Positions 12,209 to 32,600 of a stretch of DNA of 64,000 nucleotides are shown one piece after another. Positions within the stretch are counted from its first letter, which is position 1. Each line of letters starts with the position of its first letter. The position numbers and the translations under genes were made by a program. The notes under the pieces were generated by a model. The model ran no database searches. It was not told where the DNA came from and saw only the letters and a program-made list of their open reading frames with translations. This stretch comes from Mortierella sp. BCC40632 (taxonomy: Eukaryota; Mortierellomycota; Mortierellomycetes; Mortierellales; Mortierellaceae): positions 1,475,501-1,539,500 of the forward strand of contig WAEK01000004.1 of assembly GCA_011634665.1 (NCBI GenBank), given 5' to 3'.

Positions 12209-15200
12209 CCTCCCTCCTAATGTCGACTATGGCGATCTGAATGGGGATTGTAGTTCAAGCGCTCGCAAGAGTTGAACAAGGATAAGAAGCCCTTTGCTTT
12301 CTTTGACGGACCTCCATTTGCTACTGGTCTTCCTCACTACGGACACTTGTTGGCTGGAACAATCAAGGTAAAAAAAAAAAAAAATGGACCATGTTCGTAT
12401 TGCTCTTTTTCCCAGGACCAGAAAATCCCCTGATCCTGTAGCCAGTCCCATCGTTACTGACTGTGCCATCTGATGGTCGTCTTCTTGTTGATGTGGGAAA
12501 CGCAATTGAACAGGATATCGTTACGCGTTACGCCCATGCCACTGGCCACAGCGTTGAGCGTCGTTTCGGATGGGACTGCCACGGTTTGCCTGTCGAGTAT
12601 GAGGTTGACAAGGCTCTGGGCATCACTGGAAAGGCCGATGTCATGGCCCTTGGTATCGAAAAGTACAACGAGGAGTGTCGCAGCATTGTGATGCGTTATG
12701 CTAAGGAGTGGCGTCAGACCGTTGAGCGTGCTGGTCGTTGGATCGACTTTGACAATGACTACAAGACGCTCAATGTTGAGTTCATGGAGTCTGTTTGGTG
12801 GGTGTTCAAGACCCTGTTTGAGAAGGGTCAGGTTTACCGTGGTGTCCGTGTCATGCCCTTCTCCACTGCCTGCAACACCCCTGTCTCCAACTTTGAGGCT
12901 CAGCAGAACTACAAGGATGTGAGTGATCCCTCAGTTGTGGTTTCCTTCCCGCTTGTGGATGACCCCAAGGCCGCTTTCTTGGCCTGGACAACCACCCCTT
13001 GGACCTTGCCCTCCAACTTGGCACTCTGTGTCAACCCCAGCCACGACTTTATCAAGTTTTTGGATGAGGCTTCTGGAAACACTTACATTATGCTCGAGAA
13101 GCGTCTGGTCATGCTTTACAAGGACCCTTCCAAGGCCAAGATCAAGATCTTGGAAAGAATGAAGGGCTCCGACCTCAAGGGCACCAAGTACCTCCCTCTC
13201 TTTGAATACTACTATGAGGAGTTTAAGAATGTTGGGTTCCGCATCTTGAATGACGACTATGTCGATGATTCAGCCGGTACTGGTATTGTCCACCAGGCTC
13301 CTGCTTTCGGTGAAGACGATTACCGTGTCTGCATCAATCATGGTGTCATCACCGCTGATGGTCACATTCCCTGCCCTGTCAATGAGAGCGGCAAGTACTT
13401 TGACGAGATCACCCACTTTAAGGGTATCCACGTCAAGGAGGCGGACAAGTTGATTCAGAAGCACTTGAAGGCTGAGGGCCGTCTCATCGTCCAGACTCAG
13501 GTCAACCATAGTTACCCATTCTGCTGGCGCTCTGACACTCCCTTGATTTACAAGGCTGTTCCATCTTGGTTCGTCCGCGTCCAGCCCGTTGTTGACAGGA
13601 TGTTGAAGAACAACGCTCAGTCCCGCTGGGTCCCAGGATTTGTTCAGGAGAAGCGATTCGCCAACTGGATCGCCAACGCTCGTGACTGGAACATCTCTCG
13701 CTCCCGTTACTGGGGCACCCCCATCCCCATCTGGGCAACTGAGGACTTTTCGGAGATTCACTGCATTGGTTCGTTGAAGGAGCTCGAGGAGCTTTCGGGC
13801 TGTGGAAAGCTCACGGACATTCATCGTCACTTTATTGATCACATCACTTTCAAGTCGCCCAAGTCAGGAAAGACTCTCCGCCGTGTCGAGGATGTCTTTG
13901 ACTGCTGGTTCGAGTCTGGAAGCATGCCTTATGCCCAGCAGCACTATCCCTTCGAGAACGAGGACAAGTTCAAGAACGGATTCCCTGCTGACTTTATCTC
14001 GGAAGGTCTTGATCAGACACGTGGCTGGTTCTATACTCTCTTGGTCCTCTCGACTCATCTCTTTGATACTCCCCCTGCCAAGAACCAGATTGTCAGCGGT
14101 CTTGTCCTTGCCTCCGATGGCAAGAAGATGTCGAAGCGTCTCAAGAACTACCCCGAGGCTAGCAAGATCTTGGACGCCTATGGTGCTGACGCTCTCCGTT
14201 TGTACTTGATCAACTCTCCCGTTGTCCGTGCCGAGACCTTGAAGTTCAAGGAGGAGGGTGTGAAGGAGGTTGTTACCAAGGTCTTCTTGCCCTGGTACAA
14301 CGCCTACAAGTTCTTTGTCAACCAGACTGTTCTCTTGAAGAAGGAGTTCAGTCATGATTTCCTCTACAATCCTCTTTTGAAGAAGTCGGATAACGTCATG
14401 GACCGCTGGATGTTGGCTTCTTGCCAGTCGCTCATCAAGTTTGTCCGTAACGAAATGGAGAACTACAGATTGTACACTGTCGTCCCTCGCTTGTTGCGTT
14501 TGATTGACGAGTTGACCAACTGGTATGTCCGCTTCAACCGTCGTCGTCTGAAGGGAGAGAACGGATTGGAGGATGCTGTCTATGCCATGAACACTCTCTT
14601 TGAGGTCCTTTACACCTTGGTCCGTGCTATGGCTCCCTTCACGCCCTTCTTGACTGAGACTATGTACCAGACCTTGAAGACCTTCATTCCCAAGGACTCT
14701 AACGTTGTCGATGACCGCTCTGTCCACTTTTTGGAGTTCCCTGAGGTCAAGGAGGAGTACTTTGACGACGATATTGAGCGTGCCATGTCGAGGATGCAGG
14801 CTGTTATCGAGTTGGGACGTACTGTCCGTGAGCGCAAGACCATCAGCTTGAAGACTCCTCTCAAGGAGCTTGTCGTTATCCACCCTGACGCACAGTATCA
14901 TGCCGATGTCAAATCGCTGGAGTCGTACATTGTGGACGAGCTCAATATCCGCACCCTTGTCGTCACTTCGGATGAGGCCCAGTATGGCGTCAAGTACACT
15001 GTGGAGGCTGATTTCCGCTCTTTGGGCGCCAAGCTCAAGAAGGATGCTGTCAAGGTCAAGAATGCTCTCCCCAAGTTGACTGAGGAGGAGATCAAGAACT
15101 TTATCCGCTTGCGCCAGATCACCATTGAGGGTCATGACCTTGGTGAGGAGGATTTGACTGTTGTCCGCTTCTTTGAGTCTTCGGAGAACAGCCTCGAGAC

Positions 15201-15537
15201 GAACACGGACAAGGATGTGTTGATCTTGTTGGATGTCAAGAAGTATCCAGAGTTGGAGCAGGAGGGTCTTGCCCGTGAGGTCATCAATCGTGTCCAGCGT
15301 CTCCGCAAGAAGGCTGGATTGGAGCCCACAGACATGATCCACATGTACTATGATTTCACTCAGGACATGAACGGTGCTCTAGAGCAGGTGATCAAGGAAC
15401 AGGAGGAGACTCTTGTCAAGGTCCTCAAGCGCACGCTCTACCCCATTGGCAGCAAGAAGGCCGATCAAGTTGTGTTTGTTGAGGAGTCTCAAGAAGTCAA
15501 CGGCTCGACCTTTAACCTTTCATTTGTTCGCGATTAA
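11745..15537 (+). CDS. ILS1: Isoleucyl-tRNA synthetase, cytosolic
   Basis: Four exons (11745-11754, 12016-12083, 12254-12367, 12514-15537) encode 1071 residues. The first coding exon is only 10 nt (Met-Ala-Asp plus one base). The enzyme charges tRNA-Ile in the cytosol. Class I signatures are clear: the HIGH motif as 'PHYGH' (residues 53-57) and the 'KMSKR' loop at 602-606. Between them lies the editing domain ('[16 protein letters not shown]', 'APAFGEDDY'). An anticodon-binding domain ('[12 protein letters not shown]') and a eukaryote-type C-terminal extension follow. Length fits the cytosolic enzyme, and no mitochondrial presequence is seen. Codon use in the long exon is strongly biased (ATC, AAG, GTC, CTC, TTG), as expected for high expression. 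A 40-nt T run sits in the intron at 12084-12253. Confidence 0.97.
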
Positions 15538-16512
15538 GAAATGAGTAGAAAATAAAAATTGTTAAGTAGTTTTTTTTTTAAAAAAAAAAAATAGAAAAAG
15601 GTTGTGTATGTAGTCAGGTTTTCTTCTTCTAACCCCACGAATGGCCCAATGAAGGACCTGTCGAGGTGAGAAGCTTTTGTCCTGTCCAAAGCTGGCTCTT
15701 GTCGCCCTCCGTTTCATACCTGGGGAGGTAAACCCAGAGCATGCAAATATCCCGCCCCATTCCTAACACCGTGAGGTGCCAGTCACAAGACGGGGAACGA
15801 CTGAAGAAAAAAAAAAAAGTGTGTCCCCAAGTGCGAGCTGTATATCAAATCCAATTGACAGTCGCCTCCAAAATGGTCACAATTGCTCTCTTTTGTGGTT
15901 GTGGGATCCAAAAGACGGTTTTTGATTCTGCCTGATTATGAGCACTTTATTGCAATCGAACGAAAGGAGAGATAGATAGATAGAGAGAAAGGTTCTCATA
16001 GGATTAAAGGTACCTGGTTGCTCTAGTTGAGTTAACAAATAAGACGCCAGGATCCTGTCACTAGATCAGAGAACCAGAGAATGAATGCCAAGAGACTGTT
16101 GGCACTTGTTCTTTTGTTCTCTGGCCGACAAGTTGGTGACTGTGTTTTTCAACGACAGAAAAAAAAGAAAAAGAAAAAAACGCGTCTTGGTGTAGAGTGG
16201 CATTTGGAGGCAAAGAAGCCGAAGCAATTAGAGCGAGTCCACTGTGTGGATATTTTATTATTCATTTTATCGTCAGAGATCCAAACTACGCGAAACTAAT
16301 CAAGGGGGACCATTGAGCCTGCGACACGATACTGTCAACGACCTCTGTCAGTTGTTCGCTCAGAGTGAGCAATTGGTTGACAGGTCAAGCCACACCACCC
16401 TCAACCATTCGAGTTCTCGAATGGCGCCCAAAAGGAAATAAAGTCAGAGCAAAGTGGGTTCCCTTTTTTTTACTTCTTCTTAATACACTACATTTCCTCT
16501 CTTTTTTCCGCC
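15538..16512. other. Intergenic region
   Basis: Nearly 1 kb with A/T homopolymers just after the synthetase stop (15570-15590), likely near its 3' end, and A-rich runs at 15805-15820 and 16160-16180. I see no convincing gene. Confidence 0.4.
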
Positions 16513-19281
16513 ATGATGAAGCAACGGAAACGAGGCAACCAGTCCAATGAAGGACAGAGTCTTTCCGACCATTCAAACTCTACCCAGGCATTTTCATCAG
16601 CCAGTAATACTTCCTCCAAAACCTCCGCCCATGTCCGCCCATCATCTACATCTTCGTCTAGCAACACCAAAACTCAGGGCACTGCTAATAATGGAGGAGG
16701 AGCAAACAATGACCGGAGCAAGATGAAGGCCAAGTCTGGAAAAGAGTCTCTTGGTTCTGAAAAGTCTTCTGCCAGTCATTCCAAACTAATGCTCCTTGAA
16801 CTCTTGTTGACAGTTCCTCGACTATCGCTCATCATTTTGACGCCTCTGGTGGTGGGCATGATTCTCCGTGTGGCGCCTAGTATGTTGGATCCCATCTATG
16901 GGAGTGTGTTCTCGCAGGACCACTTTTTGGAATACTCGTTTGTGTCGATGGGTTTGGGCGTTGTCCTTGCCCTGGTCTATACACTTGTTCTCGGAGCTAA
17001 ATCAGCTTCCGTAGTGCCGATCCAGGGATCTGTCAAGGCCTCCACAAAGTCCAACCAACATCCGCAGGCGCTGGTCGCAGGCCAATGGAAAGACAAATAT
17101 ATCCGGATTGGCATTGTCGTGGCGCTTGATCTCTGTGCAATTGTCCTTGCCTGTTCTTTTATGACCATGAGTGCATTGTTCGCATTCAGTGACCGATTTG
17201 GACCTCGTCAGGGACCTCATCTGACTCAGCTTTTGATGGCCTACCCTGTGTTGGCTCTTCTTGCCTTTGCCAACACCCTTACCTGTGTTCCTCTAACGAC
17301 GGAACGGAATGTGCATGGACGGGCATGGGTGAGCTGTGGATTGATTCAAGTGGGCGTTGTCTTTGGTTTGACACTTGTTGTTTTCCAGATGACCCAATCT
17401 CAAGGGCCCAACTGTCCACGGATCTATACAGCATCTATCCTTGCCATTGCGATCTCGACTCTACACAAACGTAAATAATTTTTTTCTTTTTGTGTTGTGT
17501 GTGCGTGTGTTCGTGTGTGTGTGGAGCAACTGGAGGGGAGGTTACACACTAATTTTTTATTTTTTCTTATTTCGATCGCGATCACAATCAATCCTTAGTG
17601 TTGATCTTTAAACATGGCGAGGTGGCTCTTCCAGATGAGCGCTTCAAGGAAAGCAGACAGGAGCATAGTCTCTCGAGAAGTACCATGTCGATGATGGGCA
17701 TCCTCCCGCTCGTTCTTGTCTTTGCCCTGGCTGCCCAGAATGCCACTCGCAACCCACAGTGTCAATCTGGCCTGACAAAGGTAGACGAGCTCTCATCTTT
17801 TGTATCCACCATTTTATTTTTCTTTTTCTCTGTCCCACGAACCTCATGGATAGACACCCCTATTAATCCACCGCTGCAAATATCATCTCTCTCTCTCTCT
17901 GCTAGGCTCACAATCCAGCGAATAGCAATTATACGATCTTGGCCAGAAACGAGAGTGTGACGGGATGGGTGTCAGTGGTGGATGAGCTTGTCCCCCGCAA
18001 TGACCTTCATATTCGCTTCTTGCGTGCAGGCCATTCGTTGATCGGCGGCATGTATGCCGAGACTGGAGATTCGATCTTTGGCGTGTTCTACATGCCCGAA
18101 GGTAAAAAAAAAAGAATGAGCGCCGCACGGCCCTTTGTGAAAATGCACGATAAGTGGACGGTGCAGTGTACCCCATGAACTGTTGTACTGACGATCGCCC
18201 TGTAAACACTCTTTTCTCTCCCCAAACTAGCGGTACGTCTTATTAAGAACCGAAAAAAGGGCCACCAGGAGGTTGCCCTTCAAATGTAAGCAGGGCCCTG
18301 TCAGGCAGAAATGTCGTCGTTCCGTGTTTCATGATTACCCAATTAGTATGATTTCTACGGGAGGCTTATTATTCATACATGCCTACCGTTTTTTCTCATT
18401 TATGCAGTGGGCTTGGAGTAGGTATTGTATCTGGGACATTTACCGACCTGGGCATGCTAGTTGATGTGGTGGATATCGATCCTGTGGTCATTGATTATGC
18501 GTCGCGCTATTTCGATTGGCCAAAGCCCCACGGAGTCTATATCCAAGACGGTCGACAATTTATTCGGGACGCCCCTGCCAACCATTATGACTATATTATT
18601 CACGATGTGTTTACGGGTGGAGGTGTCCCGCCATCTCTTTTCTCCCTGGAGGCGCTTCAAGACATTGACCGCATCTTAAAACCAGACGGAGTGCTTTCTC
18701 TTGTAAGTTTTCACAAGGGTAGTCTAAGAACGGGAAAAGTCATTGCATCTTCCCGAAGGAAAGCGTAATCAGTTTCCTTGATCTGATCATCACTGATGTG
18801 CTTTTTCTTATTTCTTCGTTCTGTCGTGTGCTAGAACATGGTGGCCTCTGAACATCCTGACAAATCACAAGCTCTCCACTCTGTTCGCAAGACTCTCCAC
18901 GCTGCCTTCAAGCATGTGGTAGCGTTCAAGGAGAATCCTGATGATCCAGATGGCTACCAGAATGTAGTCTTTTTCGCTGCTCAATTTCCGATCCAGTTTG
19001 ACCGGTACGAGCCTCCCGCACCTTTATCCCAGGAGGAATTGGCGCGACTTCAGAGAGAACAACCCGGTCACACGGGTCATTCGCGTCGGCCGAGTGTGAT
19101 GCGAGATTGGATCTTGGCCAGTTTTGAGGATTGGCCACTCTCGACTCCGTATGACCCGAGTAAGGGCGAGCTTATCCTGGATAGAAACAATACGCTTAAT
19201 GCGATGCAGTCCATCGGAGCGGAGGACCACTGGCACGCCATGCGTTCGCTCTTCTCTCAAGAGTTTTGGCTGAACTATTAG
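16513..19281 (+). CDS. Membrane-anchored spermidine synthase-like protein
   Basis: Six exons (16513-17470, 17599-17780, 17906-18101, 18231-18285, 18408-18702, 18835-19281) give 710 residues. After a Ser/Asn-rich disordered head come several hydrophobic segments (about residues 95-320 and near 365-380) that look like membrane spans. The second half is a Rossmann-type aminopropyltransferase/methyltransferase fold: glycine loop 'GLGVGIVSG' (about residue 465), acidic ribose-binding 'VDVVDIDP', 'VYIQDGRQFIRD', and 'YDYIIHDVFTGGGVP' at the position of the catalytic Asp region. Soluble spermidine synthases carry GGGDG in the first loop; here it is altered, so polyamine synthesis itself is not certain. 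Proteins with a membrane half and a spermidine-synthase-like half are known in bacteria and eukaryotes with poorly defined roles. ATGs at 16513 and 16516 are both possible. Confidence 0.82.
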
Positions 19282-19901
19282 TTTTATAGCAGGACTTTAA
19301 AATGGGGGGATTAAACACACACACGCACACAGAGCACGAAGGCGTGCTAGCCAACAAGGTAGCTTTGGCGGGAGAACAAAGGAGCTGTGTGTGGTGTGGA
19401 AGTGTGCGTGTGCCTGCCTGTGCGAGCAAAAAGGAAGAGACGAGATTGGCTGGAGAGTGAAAATAAGGCCGGCACACCTGTATGCGGCACTAATGCAGTG
19501 GCTGTCCTTCTCTCCCCGGCGGCTCCTTTTGTGTGGCCAAGGCGAGCCACAAGAAGAAGAGAGCAAAACGAGAGAGGAAGAGAAGAGAGTGAGCGAAAAG
19601 TGCTCTCAGCGTCGGCCTTTTTGTCTGTAGACGATTCTTTCATCCTCACATACCCTCTCTCTCACACTTTCTCTCTTTCTCGCTCTCTTTTGCTCTCTCA
19701 CTCTTTCACTCTCATCCCGCCATTTCACTCGCCATCCGCCCAAACTCAACCATCCTTTCGTTGGGCCACACACATCCCGTTCACATTGACTTCTTCCTCT
19801 TCCCCCATCCTCCTCCTCCTTTTTTCCTCACTCTTCCCCCTTCCCATCTTCTCTCACGCACACACTCCATCCCGAGCACGCGTCCACCCACCCGGTGACT
19901 C
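19282..19901 (+). promoter_or_regulatory. CT-rich promoter region of the kelch protein gene
   Basis: The 620-nt gap turns strongly pyrimidine-rich on the coding strand from about 19640 to 19890, directly before the ATG at 19902. This fits the CT-block pattern seen before several genes in this window. Confidence 0.45.
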
Positions 19902-27002
<7,101 letters not shown>

Positions 27003-27062
27003 ACGCCCCCTCTCCTATTCCTTAGGAGTTTGGGACCATGCCTCAAACACACACACACACAC

Positions 27063-27093
<31 letters not shown>

Positions 27094-29670
27094 GACTGTA
27101 GTCTCTTGGAGATGTATCACTGTGAGCATTCACCAACTGCTAAAACGGGGTTCTCACCACTTGAAAAAACTCTCCGCCTATGTGTCACGATTCTGAATTG
27201 ATTATCATCGCCACAGGCAAGCTTGTGGGGAATGACAATGATTGAAGCGACCCTTTAAGATCATTTAAAAAAAAAGTATAGAACAATACTTTAATTCAAT
27301 TAAAGGGGTGGTACCTGAAGCCAAATGAGGGGAGGCAAAGAGGCCTAGAGTCCTCCAACTGTATAAGTATGTGTCGGCATCACAGATGTCCCGATTTCAA
27401 TCGCGACATGCAGCCCACGGACTAGTGTGCACATTTTCCAGATGGTACCAAAGTCATAGACTACCGGAACCGGTGAGATCGAGTCCGAGCCCGCCCCGAG
27501 GGCCGCCTTTCCAAATCTCAGAAAGCTCCACCAATCCCAGTCGTTCTTCTTATCAGATTTTTGTACCATTCTAGTTACTTTGCTAAAGGCAATTTCAGTC
27601 CCTACCCACGCCACTTTAAAATCTGGGCGATCGGGTTTGATATTGAGGGCAACTTGAGTCGTGGACACTATATTCGGACTGACCAGAGATAGCAGTAGTG
27701 TTTCTCAAATAAATCGAGATAGTCGAGCCAGCTCGTATTTCTCAAGCTTTTTCGAGTCGAATAAAACTCGAGCCGGATTGATTCTGGCTCGGCTCGGTTC
27801 TGACTTGACTAGAGTTGGCACGGGATTAATTGCGTTCAAAAAGGAAGCTTGTGACTTAAGACTTTGAGCTAGCTCGAGTCGAACCACCATCTTGCCAAGT
27901 CAAGCCGAGTCGAGCCAGCCTGTGGCTCGATTAAAAAATCTCGAACTGAGTCGAACAAACTCCCTGCTCGACTCGACTCGCCCGTGAGAAATACTGTTTG
28001 TAACTAATGTTTCTTCCGATACTTCAACAGGGTGTATGGGAACCCAAGCAAATCAAAGTGCGAATGATACATGAATCGTGCTACCACACCAGCAAACTAG
28101 AAAGCGGCCTATTGAATCTACAAATATAGAGAGACTCGACGGTTGATGCCTTTCGTGGTACTGAAATACTGCTGCATTCTTTTGCTTTTCAAGTTTTGCA
28201 AGTGATCCGCGGCGTTATCGTGTTGACCAGCTGCATGAAGCTAGAAGATAGGAGTAATACACCGGAAGCAAATTAGAAGATACAATTCGTGATCTTTCCA
28301 ATATCGTTAATTGTGTGGTTTGCTTACATGAATAGCAGCCTGAATCACTGAATCGCCAATATTAACTTCTGGTATGCCAATCGTTAGGTTTTTTTCGGGT
28401 GGATTTGAGCGTGATACTTTAAAAAACATCTTTCAGTATCTTTATTGGAGCGAAAGGGACAAAGACTCCAGAGAGGATTCTAAATTACATCAAAGGCGGA
28501 TCATTAGACACCAGGCATATTATTGCGTGCACCTCAGTCTTGAGTGAATCAGGCGATGGTCAGATTCATACGCATAGTCAGCCATGTTGGCTTTTAACAG
28601 GGTCCCGTTCCTGAGGGCAGCTTTAGCGGCCTGTTAGTACTCCAAGCAAAGGCATAAGATGCACAAGGCCGTCTACACCCCACTAACATGATTCGCGTCG
28701 AAATTCATTAAGCGAGGGTTAGTAACTACGCATCTCGTTTGAGTACTTGTATGAGCCAAGGAGCGTTGGTATGCATGCCATATCCTCTCTTGAATAGTGG
28801 TAACTTGATTACTTCTTCACTTGAGACGTGCTTAAAGGGAACAACGTCAATATCTATCTCCTATTAGGAAAGAAAGTCGGCATGGAGAAAAAAGTGAAAA
28901 GGATAGGTTGATAAAAACTTTGGAAGACTGGTGATGCTTAGGCATCCCTTTTATACAACCAGGGTCACTGTATACAACAATCACCTCAAGTTCGTCATGG
29001 TTGGCAACCATATCTCCCTCAGTGTCATGCTCTTGATCGACATGAGATATGATACGATCATGTGTATCTTGAAATCTTTCCTCGTCAGCGGCTGACTTGC
29101 TGATTGACTTTCTCTATCTTGGCCTGTCTTCTACGTATAGAATCGATTGGAGAGACGTGGTGAGTTGTCACCAAATACCAAAGAGGCATTTCTCAAACTC
29201 GCTCTTTTCATTGTCCCATAAGTGTTGTCGGCTGTTTTGGCAACGGACTGTTGATAGAGCTGATGTAGCAAGGACGTTCCGGACTCTGAAGAATAGGAGT
29301 CATACAAAGCATTGGCGTACAAGGCAATGGTCAGTTGGAGTTTTTTTTCGTTTCATCGGTGAATTGAGGAGATATGCTCTGGTGTTCCCTGCTAATTCGC
29401 CAAAGAAACATTCAGGAGAGCCACTGCGAAGGAATATGAGTCCCAGTATAACCCGATACTGTGTCTCCGAAGGGCATGACTTCTGTAAGCTTAGGCTTCT
29501 GCAGATGCTTGGGCATGGCGAACCTATCCTCTATGACGAAGTGCATTTGGGCGAAAGGCTAGCCTGTCCCACGCGTCAGAAGCGTAAGCCACTCGTTCCT
29601 CTGGGGCTCTGATTGGCTTTTATTCCCTCCATTATACCCTGGCTCTGTATCATGTCGTCGATGCGCGATC
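27003..29670. other. Start of accessory island; decayed gene remnants
   Basis: This 2.7-kb stretch lies between the kelch gene and the Scm3-like gene. It contains the hAT-like element at 27696-27996. On the minus strand between about 29530 and 28090 there is a chain of short exon-like frames bounded by plausible splice sites, for example around 29040-28970, 28860-28750, 28660-28580, 28400-28330 and 28245-28090. Frames such as 'EIDIDVVPFKHVSSEEVIK' and 'LHAAGQHDNAADHLQN' look protein-like but I do not recognise them. It may be a decayed or poorly conserved minus-strand gene. No start codon or complete model can be supported. Confidence 0.3.
27696..27996. mobile_element. Old hAT-like non-autonomous element (MITE-like)
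   Basis: The 301-bp segment starts TAGTGTTTCTCA and ends with the inverse complement of CAGTATTTCTCA, an imperfect terminal inverted repeat. Inside each end are many copies of TCGAG/CGAGTCGA-type subterminal motifs in both orientations. The ends resemble those of the clean hAT MITE at 40882-41045. No 8-bp target-site duplication remains and there is no coding capacity, so the copy is probably old or truncated. Confidence 0.6.
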
Positions 29671-32600
29671 ATGACGACCCCTTTACAGTCGCACAAACTG
29701 ATCTCGCTCCTCATCGCACAATCCGGATCCCATCCTCATCAGCACCAGCCATCTGCCCATGACAACTACCCAAGCCCGTTGCATGGCCCCATGAGAGGAC
29801 GTGCAAGGGAGAGCGTCTCTCGACCTTGTCGGGGTCCATCTCCCTTTCGCTTGTCCACCTCTCCCAAGAGTCATTATCCTCCTATTATAGAGCAGGACAG
29901 TGCTGATTTCCAACATGGACAGGATGTGGCTCTAAATGGAGGCGAGGACAGTCTTGTGGAGTGGCACGCGTTTCATGATAATGTATGGCAAGATGAATCA
30001 ACCATGGGTGAGAGTGACCATGAGGATGACAGGGACTCAAAAACAGGGACTAGCTCTTCTGAATCCGAGTCTGAATCCGAATCCGAATCCGACTCTGAAT
30101 CTGAATCTGAATCTGAATTTGAATCTGGATCCGATAGCCAGCAGGATAAAGACAACCCTGACTCTAGCTACATTTTGTCATCCGTATCTATCACGATTCC
30201 GCCCCACCTTTCATCATCCAGGCGTGCAGCTTCGCGCCCCGATACTGTTTCCGCGCCCTTGTCGCCGCTGGTCCCTTCCCCAGAGGAGCCATCTCTCGAT
30301 GACCTCCGAGCCGACGCAGTGGGCCGGTTTGAAAAAGTCTGGAAAGATATTATTGCCCGGTATGAGAACCGAGGCGACGAAACCGATGACGAAATTGACT
30401 TGTTGACTCAAAGGATCGTGGTCGACAATGGTGTGTTGAGGCGTGCCAGCTCAGCCCGTTTTGGGACACTGACCTCCCTTAGTAGTAAACCTCTGCCGTC
30501 CAAGGAAAGAACACGGAGGAGGAGGAGGAGGAGGAAACCCAACGTCTGTCTTAAGCCCAGTCAATTAACTTACATAAGCAGCGACGACAGCGTTAATCAT
30601 GAGGACGAGATCAGGACTAGCTCTGGGAACCAAATTGCCATCTCTCGCCGTGGCAGTTCCTCTAACAGTAGTCAAGATCAGGAAAGCAAAAGGAGCAAGG
30701 CTCAGAAGGCAGTGCCTTATCATGACGGAGACTTTGAATACCTTTTGTCAACATCCAAGAACAACCCATCATCTTTGACCTCATCATCACCGCTTTCACC
30801 GCAGTCTCTCCACTCTGTATCCAATGTCGATTCCAGGCGTCTACCCTCGATGAAGTCTCAGGCACCAAGGCAGTCATCTCCTGTGAAAATTGAAGAAGAG
30901 GCAGCACATGAACACGAGGTAGGGAGTACAGGGCAAAAAAGACTACGACGACGACATAACAACAGCAACAGCAACAGGGAGTAGCTTAGTTCGCCACCGT
31001 GGCACTAATGAGAAGAGTCTAGTCTGAATCTGTTTCATCATTAGATGAATATTCGAAGTCCCCGATCCGTACTACTAGACCAGTATCAGAACATGGAGAG
31101 GATAGAGCAAGCGCCAGTCCAGAAGCTTTTAGACACATGCGCAGCAGCTTCTCCCCTCAGCCTCTCGCGAGTGATCAGGCAGCTTACGATAGTGCCGAGA
31201 GCAGTGGCGGGCCTTCCAGTACTATTCCACTGGCAAAAATCAAGCAACAACATCGCATAGGATACCAGCAGCGACCTGTTCCCGAAGACACCTGTGTGAC
31301 AGAACGGTCTTTGGGACCTAAAGAGTGTGACCTACATGAGAACGAACATACCTCTACCATATTTGATGTGCATGCCTCTCCATCTCCTTTCTGGAAGCCG
31401 CTATCAGTTGCACCGACACTGAGAATGGTCATCGATCCATCAGACAAGATGCCCAAACATGATTCGAGACATACGAGCCCGGAACTTGACCTGAATAAGA
31501 ACCCATTTTTTGCACCGTCACCAGCCAGTAGGACCTATCGAGCATCGCCCGCGCTATCGCTCTCCTCTGCCTCGACAACGACCCCTGCCCTGTCTACTTT
31601 ACCATCCTTCTCTTCGACATTGTCGACTCCCACCCCTCTTTCAACACTTTCCGCTCGACTTGGTAATGAATTTTCGACACGAGGTCGTGGGAGGGCGCAA
31701 AATTCGGAAGCGGATCAAATTACACGCACACCCTCGATGCCAGGGCCTTTAGCTTTGCGTGATTTACCTCAGGAATTGGCCCAAGAATCTATACCATTGG
31801 TCAGACTAGGTACGTCAACCACTACGACTACAACTACGACCGTCTCAACTATTTCATCGAGTACCGCAAATGATGGGACAGTGTACACTCACGACAGGAT
31901 GAACTTTCAAAGGGGAGAGGCATTTTGGACTTCACCACTGCCCTCGACCATGCTGCCTCCGAGACTTTCCTCGGACCGATCAGGGCATGTGGAGGAGCCT
32001 CTTATGGGGGCAGGACAAAAGCGCTGTCGTCGTACCAGTCTAGATCTCTTGGATGTTCCTCTCCCCACCACACCTCTTCGCTCACCCATGGATCGGAGCC
32101 AGTCAGGCTGGTCCTCAGCTTTTGTCCATGACAGTGACGATAGTGGTCACGGAAGTAGTGGTGGTGGTCAAGACAATAGGCCTCCCCGCAAACGTGGACG
32201 CCTTTTCGACTCGCCCTCCCCTTTTCATACTCCAACCAAACCACACCCACTTTCCAGCTGGAGCGATCGTGCACCGGAGCAAGCGTTTGGGAGTGTGTCT
32301 GTTACAGCCTCTCGTGCTCCTCTTTCATCATCGCCACAACTACCACAATCATCACAGTTACTGCCTCATTGGTCCTCCTCGGCGGAGTCCTCCATATCAC
32401 AGACGTCTTTGCATATGCCATTAACCCCTCCCCGAAGACGGATCATTGATATGGAGGGCTCGGGGAGGGCTCCGGCATTGCTCACTCCAGGTACTATGAA
32501 CGAGATCCAAAATTCGATGATACCCATGTTTGGTGAAGACGAGATGAATGAGGTTTGGGAACAAAGAGAAGAGAATGACACTATGAACTTTGGAGAAACG

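Noticed and set aside
13864..15342. 492-codon open frame on the minus strand inside the isoleucyl-tRNA synthetase gene
   Set aside because: It is antisense to a clear, strongly codon-biased enzyme gene. Such mirror frames follow from codon bias, and the translation resembles no protein.
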